A DNA stretch of 64,000 nucleotides from Ceratopteris richardii (taxonomy: Eukaryota > Streptophyta > Polypodiopsida > Polypodiales > Pteridaceae): the NCBI GenBank assembly GCA_020310875.1, contig CM035407.1:88377632-88441631 (forward strand). The letters run 5' to 3'. Positions within the stretch are counted from its first letter, which is position 1. The number at the start of each line of letters is the position of its first letter. The translations under genes and the position numbers were made by a program. The notes under the pieces are model-generated. The model ran no database searches, was not told where the DNA came from, and saw nothing but the letters and a program-made list of their open reading frames with translations. Positions 10,650-22,012 of the stretch are shown piece by piece.

Positions 10650-13600
10650 TTGGAATCACCAAACATTGGGAAACATGAGCATATCGAGATCCTTCCACCT
10701 AGGGATTCTTGTAAGTGTAAGAAGGTATTTGTTTATGAGAATTAGTTTAGCCCATGATGCTTTTTCATTTCACCACACTTTGATCAGCCACTTGGTTGCT
10801 AGCTCATCTACCATGCCTTCCACATCGAGAATGTCCAACCCACTAGAATCTTTGTGGCTACCACACAAGGACCACTTGATTTTCGACAGACCCCTCCTAT
10901 TGGGATCACCAATCTAGAGGAAAATTTTGCAGTGTTAAACACAATTGCACACCCTTTCAGGTTGAGCTGCATGCCCTTCTAGTAGTATAATTTAGCTTCA
11001 AGTTTGGTCTAAATCCACTTCCAACGCTAGCCTATGGAAACTTCAAAGCCCATCATGATACAAAGGAGCCAAAAGTTTTCTTTAATGTGTAGCTCCTTAC
11101 ATGCTTGATTAATCAAGAATCACAGTGCAAGCCCAAAAATGACCTTAAAAGCAATTTTGGAGTAATTTGGTTTAGATGCAAATGTAGCACAATAAACATT
11201 TAGACATTGCCAAAAGGTGTTGATGCTATTAGTGTAATTATGCACAAAAGCATTCATATCATTGAAAAAGATTCTCATTAGCATCTGGATCTAGATATGA
11301 CAAAGTGAAAGACTCTAGATCTATCTAAGATGGGCATTATGGTTAAGGAAGAAGCTTAGGCCATCGATGGCAATGGCAAGAAGGAGTTGTTTTGTCTAAT
11401 AGAGTGTTTTAACCTAATTTGTTGAGAGACTTGACCATTGATATTAATTCAAGACAAAGAATTCCCCAAATGCATAGAGATCATGTTCATGAATTTAGAT
11501 CCACAACCGATATCTTTCACGGATTGCATAATGAAGTCCCACTCTAGGCAGTTTTCTTTGTCCGAATTGATCTTGATGAAGAGGGAATTGTTTGGAGATT
11601 CCTTAGAAAATTCCAGGCCTTCCCACACATCAATAATGGCCCCCAGGATGTATTTTCCCTTTATGAATCCCTTTTGATCCTCATTGGTCAATGAATGCAA
11701 ATGGAAGGTGATGCAATTTGCAAGAGCCTTTGTTAAGATCTTATCGCCAATTTGTAGCATACTGATGGGGCTCCAGTCTTCAATCTTGTTTTTTTGGTCT
11801 CTTTTTGTGAGATCGCTTTATCACCCCCTCACTGAGAATGTTCGGAACAATGCCAAATTGCAAGGCCTCCTTGCACACCAAAAGTATGGTTTCTCTACGA
11901 CACTCCCAAAAATCTTGAAGAACTCGTTGGTGAGTCCATATCTGGCCTTTTACCACTAGGTAAGGCATCAAGAACTTCTAAAATATTTTTTTTCCATGAT
12001 AGGGGAGTCAAGAAGATGCATGATGTTTTAAGGAATTCTTTTTTATCTAATTCTAGAGATGGAAAGCATGCAATACCACCTCTGATAAGTGAGTGGTGAT
12101 AATAACCCTAGGAGTTGAATGAAGTGGTTGGTAATTAGCTCAATATTTTCTATTGTAGAATTTTATTCCACCCATTTTTATCTACCATGTAGGGGACTCT
12201 TACTTGTGTTGTTTCTTCTTAACAAGCTTGCGAATCTCTTTCATCAGTTTATCTGCTTTCCCCACCGACCAATCTTTAAAATAAATATGTAGGTTCTTTC
12301 TTTGAATTTCCCTTTTGTATCTTAGTTTGCTTCTAATTTTGTGGAGTCTGGGTTGGAGGTGAGAATTACCAATATTTACTTTTGTCTCAAGATGTCTAAG
12401 CAGGCAACATAGATTTTCCCTTCTCACATGTCAAATTTCAAGAATCTCTTTTTGGCCCTCGTAAAGGAGAACTTGAAAGCTAACTTACAACACTTAGCCG
12501 GAGAGGTGCAATAGCCAAAGGCCTCGCTCCAGGTCTTGGATATCACCTATTGAATAGAAGGAAAGGAGATGATTGAGGGATCTACATGAAACCAAGGGCC
12601 TTCCTGTGAGTGAGATGTGGTTTAATGGTGAGAATCATTGGAGAGTGATTAGATAAAACTAAGTCCACACATTGAGAAAAGGAAGGGGGACCCTATTTGT
12701 CAATGATGTTCTATGTGATACAACGTCTATCAAGTCTAGCTTTGTGTAAATATTTTCCCGATTGGAGGTTGGACCAAGAAAAACCATTCATGCTTTTGAC
12801 TTCCACCAAATTGCGGTGTAGCTTAAGTTGGTCCCAGACATCTTTCTCAATCCCTTCAATAACATGCACTTTTTTCCCATCTATTAGAGATAATTTCCAG
12901 CATATTAAAGTTCCCACATATGATGATCTCAAAGGGAAAAGAGTTTAAAGAGTGACAAGTAATGAGTATTTATATGCTAGATTTAGGAGCATATACAGAG
13001 GCAATGGTCATTTGAAGAGGGCCCTTGCAAGATGCGAAGATCCACCAATGGTTTTGATCCATCACAATATCCACCAAGAGGAAGTTCCATGTCAATTTAA
13101 AGCATGTAACATCACCACCGCTCCCACAGAGGTGTTATGTGGTGACCCACACATGAGATGTCAAAATACATTTTAGCCTCTTTTGTAGTTTGACCCCATC
13201 AATTTTGATCTCTTGAAGAGAGAAAAAAATCTAGGTTGATATTTTGATCTAGAAGCCATTGACCAAAGATGGTTCCTCTTGAGGGCTCAAAAAACCCTCG
13301 AATGCTATACAAAACAACAATCATTTACAAAAGGGGATATCTTTGTTGGTTAGGGATTTTTTGTTGTCCCTCTTTTTCTTGTTTTTTATCTTCCTCTCTT
13401 CTTCTAGAGGTTATGGGTTCTTGGTACACGAGACCACCTTTAAGGGAGCTCCTCCAAGGGAACCTAGCATGGAGTTTCCCTTTTTGAGATACTACCCCTA
13501 CCAAGGAGTCTACATCATGACCCATAAATATGGAAGCGATAATAGACTTTCACTCTCAGGATCATCTTCTTTGTTGGAGGGGTGAGACCATCCTCTTTGC
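10650..13600 (-). mobile_element. Decayed L1-type LINE, ORF2 endonuclease and reverse transcriptase
   Basis: Minus-strand order fits plant L1 ORF2. Endonuclease text begins near 13330 (LQEIKIDGVKLQK near 13210), and the endonuclease C-terminal hallmark FSWSNLQSGKYLHKARLDR lies in 12711-12932. A lysine-rich linker follows at 12200-12427. Reverse transcriptase is in 11449-11760, with LTNEDQKGFIKGKYILGAI and SLFIKINSDKENCLEWDFI. The usual motif there is K-[IL]-D-x-x-K-A-[FY]-D; here the first Asp is Asn and the second is absent, so the copy is catalytically dead. RT-like text continues to about 10.9 kb (LLAIAIDGLSFFLNHN), but no intact YADD box is visible. The frame is broken by many stops and frame changes. 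No poly-A tail or target duplication is evident. Its 3' end abuts the copia RNase H at about 10.65 kb, suggesting insertion into that element. Confidence 0.8.
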
Positions 13601-15425
13601 TGATTTAGCTCCTTCCTAATTACCTTGCTCTTGTAGAAGGATTCTTAGGGTTTCCTCTTCGTTCAACTGGTGATTCGATTCTCCATGGTAGTTTAAGATA
13701 TTGATCTCCTTCTCTAAATTATAGAAAATGTTGTCGGCCATAGGGATTGGGTGAGCAGGATTTGGCCCACCACCTCATATGAGATTTCCTCTACTTCTAC
13801 ATCTTACTTCTATGAAGGCCTCTCAATTATGATCCTCAAATTGTGTTCCTTTAATGTTTTCTAGTTCTAGGGAATCTAATATTGGCGAATGATCTTTAGG
13901 GTTCATATGACTTTGTCAACCAAAACCTGAATATTTCCCTTAACGTGAGAATTGTCCTTACTCTTTTCTTACCACAAAGATTACCCTCTTAAAGCATGCA
14001 TGGAATTCACATTTGGAACTTCGTTGAATGCAATAATTTATATTCATTGCATGCTGAAATTACCGTTCGAGTTCATTCCATTCACGTCCTTATGAAGTGA
14101 GTCCCTTAAATGCTAATGAAAAATCTTATTATAATTGTGTATGCCTTAGATGCATCGCTTTAGATGCTAATGAAAAATCTTATTATAATTGTGTATGCCT
14201 TAGATGCATCGCTTTAGATGAATAAATTCATGCACGTTTCAATATGCATATGGACTACCTACTTTATGCATGGCAAACTAGATGAAATATGAACTTGCCT
14301 CGATCGTAGCTATGTCCATTCTTTGTCTTTTGGCATAAAGATGCTTGTACATTGGGATGCTAAGGAGGGATTATCTTGCTTGACCGAGATCCATTGTTCT
14401 TCCTTTGGGCATTAATATACTTACTTGTATGCCCAATTAAGTCCTTTTTATCTTACCAAAATTCTAGGGATGAAGGAATGCATACTTATACTACTTTACC
14501 ATATCCCATAGTATCTGAGTTTGAAAATCATTCAATTAATGCCACAATCATATATAGAATTCATTCTATGCATATTCAATTTATAGCAATACTTAAATGG
14601 ATATTTTTCTTAATCCATGGGTTAAAAAAAAATCTATGTACTATGAAGCATGAATTCTTTGTACACGATGTCCCGAATGCATGATGAATTTCAAGATATG
14701 CAAAAGGAAAAGAAAGTACTTAGCTTCAATCGATGTTTGAACATCTTCCCCTTGTTGAGATTAGAAACAATCAAGACACATGCCTTCTTCAAGCTCCAAG
14801 ACTTCCAAAGTTTTCTCCATGCTTCTCTTCATTTTTCTCTTTGTCTCATTCTCTCCAAATTTTCAGAAAACAAAAACGTGGTTGCTTGAGATCCTTGAAA
14901 AGTGTGAATAATAGAGCATAATAGCTCTTGGGTGACCACATGGTTGGAGATTCAACAACTTGGAAAGAGTTGGAAGAACAAATTGCTTCACAATCTCCTT
15001 GCAAGATAGTTCTAGCAAGTTCTCAACTTATATTTGAAGTTGTTGGGTTCAACACATGCATACTGTAAGGAAAAATGAAGGAAAAGAACTCTATCTTCTG
15101 GTAATCCTTTCGTCCTAATAATGGTTTTCTTCTTAGAGCTCATTGACTCCAAAGAAAACGATAGAACCCATCTCTTATTCATATAGAGTAATAGACGAAG
15201 AAAGTAAAACTCGTTTGTGAGACATCATGGTTCATGAATATCTTCATAAAATAAGAAGGGCTCGGGGCTACTATTATATGGGGAGAGACAAAAATTTCTT
15301 GAAACACATGGAGGCTAAGCTGCTTCAAACTCATGGGGTGTCAAAGAGGTTCAAAATTATCCCATATGTGAAACATTTTCTCTTTGGAGCACTCTATAAG
15401 AACATGAGAATGAGTTTCCATTCAA

Positions 15426-15429
<4 letters not shown>
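13601..15429. other. Non-coding stretch, possibly LINE 5' part then unassigned DNA
   Basis: 13600-13980 could be the upstream part of the LINE (ORF1 or spacer), but no RNA-binding motif is visible. From 14.0 to 15.4 kb I see only AT-rich DNA with short random frames, a tandem duplication at 14111-14218 and a microsatellite at its end. Confidence 0.4.
14111..14218. repeat. Perfect 54-bp tandem duplication, two copies
   Basis: The unit starting TGCTAATGAAAAATC and ending ATCGCTTTAGA occurs at 14111-14164 and again at 14165-14218 with no difference that I can see. The identity implies a recent slippage or repair event. Confidence 0.95.

Positions 15430-15490
<61 letters not shown>
15430..15490. 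repeat. (GA)n microsatellite
   Basis: About 30 uninterrupted GA dinucleotides. The 90-residue frame that runs through it ends in an RERE tract, which is an artefact of the repeat. Confidence 0.98.
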
Positions 15491-15495
<5 letters not shown>

Positions 15496-16386
15496 GTGAG
15501 GGTGCTCCTACTGTTCTCACTCTAGAGGGCACATGCACAAGTTCTTACCCTGCCTAGAGGTGCATGTAGATCATTGCTATGGAGTTTTAAGTTGAGAGGG
15601 GGATCCCAGACAAATGGAGGGGTATACAAGATATGGTTTTTGGCTCTCCAAATCAGAGAATGAAAATAACGAATGAAGCATTCCGTCAACTAAAAGAAGA
15701 TGGAACAATGAATTGGCACAAGCCATGGTTGGTGTGGAACTTGGATCTGAGGTCAATGTTGAATAAATACCAATGTTAAAGACTAAACTAACTACCTAGC
15801 AAGGCCACCACAAGTCAAAGAAAGCACATATCCACCCATCCAACTCCACCCATATATATACCTCTAGACCAAGGGGGTGCACGTCCTTGGATTTGGCCAA
15901 GTGTCCCTCATGTGGACATTTTCCCAATGGTGATCACATGACTTCTAATTTCCCAAGGTCCATCACATGCCTTCTAAATTAAATGGTGATTATTCTCTCA
16001 TGGAAAACCCAAGGCAGAACTTAGAGAAGCTTCCCCCAAGACTATTGTTCCCAAGCCTTAGGATAAATCAAGCCTAAGTTTCACAACCATTCAATGAGGA
16101 GATTGTACGGATAAATCCCCAAGGTTTAAAACCAAGGGTTCAACCAAAAGATTCAAGAATGTTCCAAGGTTAAATCAAGTTCTAAAAGAAAGCAAATGTA
16201 CATTATATTCTAATCTTTGTAATCTATACATTTAGCCTTTTGACCCCATGAATTATACAACACGTGCCACCTAAAATGATCAAGCTCCAACCTTTGAGAA
16301 TGTAGCAATCACCCTTTGCAATTTCTTTGTCCAAAAAATAATTATAGTTCATCTTAGATGAAAACACAAAACATCTTGACTATGCT
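15491..16386. other. Unassigned DNA upstream of the gypsy LTR
   Basis: No reading frame, repeat or RNA gene recognised. It may be the older sequence into which the gypsy element at 16.4 kb inserted. Confidence 0.4.
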
Positions 16387-16981
16387 TGTTGGAACTCAAG
16401 GTCAATCACAAGCATGGAAGAACATCAGAAAGGCGGACAGACAAGAAGAAGGAGCAAGTAGGGAGCTCCAAGAAATGTATGTCAAATTTTCAGAAGAATC
16501 CCCTACAAAAACAGTGATTTTGATCACTCAAACCATTTTAAGTATCATTTCACCTTTTTCTAACTCCATTTTTTCAAGGCAAGGTGTCCTCAATCTTGAG
16601 GAGCATTAGAAGTATCATCGTACCAATTTTCATGGTTTTTAGACTCCATTTGAGCCCTCAAATAAGCCTTGGAACCTAATTTTTAACTAGGCCAGACACT
16701 AGGTCTGGAGAGGGCCAAAATTACTCAAAAAACTATAAAAAGAGCTAGAGAGCTCATTTTTGGGGTTGACTTGTTGTAGATTTCAGCTTTGTAATAGATT
16801 TCTTTTGTAATCAAAGTCCTTCCATTGCTCCTCTCCTTGATCTTGCCTTGTGTGTGTGCATGCATGTATGTGCTTGTCACTCACATTTGCTCACCACAAT
16901 TGCTCACAATCTTCATATTGGTCCTCACGTCTCCGTGGATTGACAAGTAAAGGAGGTGGTGCTTACGCTTGAGCTACACCA
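16387..16981 (+). repeat. 5' LTR of gypsy element A
   Basis: This segment begins TGTTGG and ends near ACACCA, directly before the primer site. It aligns over its length with the reverse complement of 30209-30803, which is the LTR of element B and also begins TGTTGG. Shared stretches include ACTAGGCC-GACACTAGGTCTGG, the TATA-like CTATAAAAAGAGCTAGAG near 16733, and CCTCACGTCTCCGTGGATTG. Both are about 595 bp. They come from two different insertions of one family, so their divergence is not an insertion date. Confidence 0.85.
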
Positions 16982-17003
16982 AATTTTGGCACCGTTGCCA
17001 GGG
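16982..17003 (+). other. Primer-binding-site region of gypsy element A
   Basis: The sequence TTTTGGCACCGTTGCCAGGG follows the LTR. It matches element B's TTTGGCGCCGTTGCCGGGG with minor differences. The GGCGCCGTTGCCGGGG type is familiar from plant Athila/Tat gypsy elements. Confidence 0.75.
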
Positions 17004-18186
17004 AGAGAGCTTTGAGGACGAGCATTGTGACGGTAAGATCGTGGATTTGTGACATTGGAAGGTAAGAAAATAGTTTTTTTCTGTTATTTTTCTAATTTTC
17101 TCTGCTCCTTCTTTATCATCTTAATCATCACCATCTTCATAGAATTTTTTCGTTTGTGAGTGCATTTTCACCATTTTCACATCATTTCTCATGTGTGGGA
17201 GTGCAAGAAAGAGCTAGGAAGTGCTTGAGAGTGCATGTGCTTGTGTTTTTCAGGATTTTTTGCACATTTCGGGCTCGGTGTAAAAATTCAAAATTCTTGC
17301 CTAAAAACTTAAAAAATCGCAACTTTCTCAATCACGATTCTTTGGAAAATTCAAAAAATGTTCCCGCCTCAAAAATTTGGAGAAAATCGTGACTCTCTGG
17401 ATTGAGAGGAATTTGAGAAAATCGCAATTTTTTGCAAGAAATTCACGATTCTCTGGACTTAAGCATTTTTGAGAAAATCATGATTCTCTGTCAGAAATCC
17501 GCGATTCTCTAGACTTAAGGAAATTTGAGAAATTCTCAATTTCCTAGAAGAAAGTCGTGATTTCCTAGGCTTTGTGATTTTGAGAAAATTGCGATGCTCT
17601 TGAAGAAAATCGCAATTCTCTGGAAGAAATTTGCGACTCCCTAGACTTGAGAAAATTTGAGAAAATCACGATTCTCAGGAAGAAATTCGCGATTCTCTAT
17701 TAGAAATTTGCGATTCTCTGGACTTAAGGAAATTTGAGAAATTCACGATTTCCTAGAAGAAAGTTGCAAATTTTTGGAAGAAAGTCGCAATTTCCTGGAC
17801 TTAGAGATTTGAGAAATTCACAATTCTTTGCTTGAAATATTTTGAGAAAGTCGCAATTTTTTGGAGTGGATTTTGAGAGAATCGTGATTCTCTTATAAAA
17901 GAAACATGGCTTTTTGGCTACCTAATAAAAAAAAAATCGCGATTCTCTGGGAGGTCCTGTTTGCCTGTTTTGACCCCCAAGAGCTTGATTTGACATAACG
18001 TTTTCATCAAAAGTCCATTTTTTGAGCTCTAGAGTGCATCAGAAAGCTTGTTTCGAATCCTACACAACATTGATTTTCAGATAGAGTAATTTGAAGCTGA
18101 CATTCAGGTAGGGTTGGGAAGCCAAGGGAGCTCCAAAGGAGTTTGAGCATTACAAAGGGGAATTTTGGGACTAGAAGACAAGGCTT
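17004..18186 (+). repeat. Untranslated leader of element A with degenerate GAGAAAATCGCGATTCTCTGG-like repeats
   Basis: Between about 17.28 and 17.95 kb a loose unit (roughly GAAAATCGCGATTCTCTGGA, 20-40 bp spacing) recurs some twenty times with much variation. The core ATCGCGAT is palindromic and GAGAATCGCGATTCTC-type copies can fold back. No coding pattern. The related element B has a leader array of a different unit that shares the TCGCGA core. Confidence 0.8.
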
Positions 18187-21100
18187 ATGAACTTGAGATC
18201 TAGTAGACACCTAGGCAAGGATAGACAAAGCATTAGATGTTCTGAGTCGAGTGTCAACCATACAACTAAGTCTTGGGCACAACAGCTGAGTGGCTATCCT
18301 TACATATTAAGTTTAGACACAAGTGATTCAGAAATGTCTTTTAGCATGGGGAAGCCTGCAGATGGCTCAGGCACTGCCTATCTAGAAACACCAGAAGGTC
18401 CATATAAGACACAGTTGGAATATATTCAGACCAACCGATCAGGTGCTTGCATCTATGAGGATGGCCTAAGGCGATCAGTGGTCCAAATCAAAAATCTTGA
18501 TCAACCCTTTGGACTTGAACACCCAGTGGTCAGGGTTCATACATTGATAAGGAAGGAACCATGTATGTGGTGACCAAATTACCAGATAGGATAGATGAGT
18601 TTGGAGATATCATTCCTGAGAATGAGATAGGAGATCTAGAGCAAGGAGATGTAGAATGAGAACCCAAGACTCCTAGAGGTAAGTCAGTTTTGACCAGAGT
18701 GATCACTCCAAATTGGATCCCTCAAGACAACAAAAGCATAGAACTATTCTTAAATAGAGAAATGGAGGAAGACTTCTGGAGATTCAAGCTAGATCAACCT
18801 AGCTAATTGGGCATAGTCATCATCTATGAGTTCAAGGATCCAAAAACACTAGGCAAAGTTGTCTACCTGGATAACACGTCAGAGAAAATGTTCTTGGTAA
18901 CACAACATGATAGTCATGCATATACTTGGAAGAGTGAATTGATTTTCCCTCCACCAAGATCCAACATTTCCCATGGCCTCCAAGGAGTAGGATCATCCCA
19001 GGCTCATGAAGCCCATAGGTAAAGAACTAGAGAGAGACCTGAGGTAAGGTTTACACAGAATGTGTGTAGAGACAGATCAAGATGGGAAGGTGAAAGATCT
19101 GAAAGAGAAATACATCAAGCACATAGGCATCAAAGAGATGAACACAATTTTCCATTTCCTAGACCCCGAGAGTAACCAAGAACCCTTAGACCCTCTCAAG
19201 TGGTCAAGAAAATGAAAAACTACTTTGATGGGTCAGGAGATCCTTATGATCATGTGGGCGAGTTCAAACAAGTGTTAAGAGCTAAACAAGTTGAGGATTT
19301 GTTCACCCAGTTCGAGGCATTTGGTTTGACTCTCAAAGGCACTGCCTTAGCTTGGTTTCAACCACTAAACAGTCACAACTATCGAGATATAGGTCAACCA
19401 CTAGACAAATTCATTGTAGAATTTTCCAAGAGTGGTATCAAGCATAACACATCATCCTTGATCCATAGCTTCAAGCAGACCCCCCCAAGAAACAGTGCGA
19501 CTAGCAGGAAGAAGATTGAGACAATAATTAGAGAGATGCCCTGTTCTAGAATTACCCACATTGGCCAAGCAAGTGGCTTTGTTTTTAGATGGCTTACTAA
19601 GTACAAAGTTAAGATCATATGTGTACTCGAAAGAGCCTATATCCATAGAAGAGTGTGTGCGGATGTGCATTTGACATAGAAGATAACTTGGGTGAGGAGT
19701 TAGGATTATCCAAACTCTATAAGGATTTTGATAGTTCTACTAGTCATACTTTGAGAATCTCCATAGAAATAGATGAGATACTTGAGCAAGTGGCCAAGAA
19801 GCTAGGATTTCAAAATAGACAAACACCAAGAGTCACCTCATTGAACCGTTGTTATACTTGCGGAGGGGACCACATGGCTAACATTTGCCCAATGCAAAAC
19901 CAAAACGTGAGAGAAAGGAATGCCCCATATTGCACTATTGAGAGAAAATACACGAACCATATGGCTCAAGATTGTCCCTACAATAGGCAGGCTGTTTAGA
20001 AAAACTTATCAGCAACCTTACCAACAAGGTAGGTATCAAAAACAATACCAACAACCATATTATAGACCACAACAACAATATCAGGCACCATATAGGCCAC
20101 AACCAATCCTAGGAAACCAACCACCAGCTCCTACCAATGTGATTCCAGTTAAGTATGCAGGAGCAGAAGAGAACCTTAATAGAGCCTTGGTGCCACTAAC
20201 CCCATTGGTCTTAGAAAATGACTCTCATGCTCATAGTTCAGACTACTCCCATGAAGATAGTCCAGACTCACCTGAGCAGAGTGAGATTTACTCGTATCAC
20301 TATGAGGCACCACCTATGGAACAAAATTGGGAGCCAGAATACTCCAATGTTATGTATACGAATCCTAACCCTAGGCCCCAAGCAAGACAAGTAAGACCAC
20401 AAGCCCCTAGAGGACCATGTTTTAGATGCTAGGGTGACCATTTCATTCGTGAATGTCCCCACTCACCAACTCTGGGACAAGAATAGAACATCACAATATA
20501 GGGCTTTTGCCTTGAGTGCGACAAAGACCATCTCCCAAGAGATTTTCCAAGAAACCCCTCTACTACATCCAAGGTTACACCCATTAATGTGGTAGGCTTA
20601 GTGGTGGATTCAAGTGCTAGTAGCAATAATGTGGTTCCTATACAGGTAGTGACTAGGGCACAAGCTTTAAAACAAGACAAGCCAATTGATCAATCAGATT
20701 CAAGTGAATCAGGAGAGCCTAGTAAGAGGAAAACAAGAACATGGAAACATACTAGAGAGAAGGCCAATGGTAAGTGGAATAGAAAGTTATTTGAACTAGA
20801 AGAAAGCCTGAAAGCAGAAAAAAACAAAAATAGAAGACATTGCATCTCAAAACTCCTCGCATGATGAAGCTCCACCCACACCACCTCATCCCACCCCACC
20901 AGTCACTGTATCTAGACCACAACCAGGGTCTGTTCTCGCAGATCCAACCCCAGAAGGCTTGGACATGATGTTCAAGGCCTACTAGGCTCGACTTCAAGAA
21001 GGGCCTACAGCTGCAAACCTAGACAAGAGCTACCCTAGAGCAGATTTAGAGATTGAACGGACCAAAATGTGCATCAAAATGGTAGAGCTAGCTCAGGCTA

Positions 21101-22012
21101 TGCTCGAGACTACTCGATCGTTCAATCAGAAAAACTCTGTCAAACCAAAATTGCACTTCCAGGGCTTATTAGAAAGATTAGAGCAGTTGGTAAACAAGCC
21201 CCATGCTTCTTTACCTCTAGAGGCTCAACTAGTTGTTGAAAGAGAAAGCTCACCGCCAACAAAAGCTTATGTCCCTGATTCTGTGGATGAGGGAGCACCT
21301 CTTTCAATTCAACAGTACTCTCAAAAGTTCTTGCGGGAAATACAAGAAGAGAAATGGGCCAAGGAGAAGGGTAATCCCCCTCCTATTCCTGAGATTGATG
21401 ATCATCATGATCAATTTCCCCAAGACATTCCGTCTATCTATGGAGACCAAATAGAGCAACAAGAAGGTCAAAGATTAGATTTTGAATCTAATTCTTTACA
21501 AGAGTTTCCACAATTCATAGGCCCATGGGAGTTTGAATCTCTTCAGATCAGAGCTCCCACAATAATTGGTAAGAAATGAAGACTCAGTGGTTCCAAGGAA
21601 CACTGATGTCGTGAAGAACACCAAGGTTGAGTGTCATCTTACCGTGGAAGAGCTGCTAAAAGTAAAACCCGAGCTATGGAATCATGTGAAGGATAAGGTC
21701 CCAGAACTTGATTCCAAAATGCCAAAAGCAGGCTCTAAGTAAAAAGTTCCAGAGATACCTCTCGATAAAATAGGGGACATGACCTATCATGGTTACACAA
21801 CCAAAACGATCATAGATTCAGGTGCTGGTGTTGCTATTGCAACCATCTCCTTGTGGAAGAAATGGGGCAAACCCACATTACAACCAACTAGAATGAAGCT
21901 TCAAATGGCGGACGGCCATGTTGAAAGACCTCTAGGATTGCTAGAAGGGATAACTCTAACTACCTGTGGTGTGGATTTTGAACATACATTTGCTATATGT
22001 GACTTTGCAAAA
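18187..22012 (+). mobile_element. Gypsy element A: broken gag and protease region (left arm)
   Basis: A fossil parallel to element B. The gag start MNLRSSRHLGKDRQSIR matches B's MNLRSGRHLVRERQSLR. Next come the conserved YKTQLEYIQTNRSGACIYED, the retrotransposon gag core (KNYFDGSGDPYDHVGEFKQ, 19.2 kb), zinc-knuckle text (CYTCGGDHMANIC, 19.86 kb), a Q/Y-rich stretch, a charged linker, and protease (IIDSGAGVAIAT, 21.8 kb) ending near FEHTFAICDF. Coding is split among about eight frames, so it is clearly dead. At about 22012 it is interrupted by the antisense relative B; pol text in this orientation resumes at 30804. Confidence 0.88.

Noticed and set aside
20429-20997. Minus-strand frames of 70-83 residues
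   Set aside because: Antisense shadows of element A gag.
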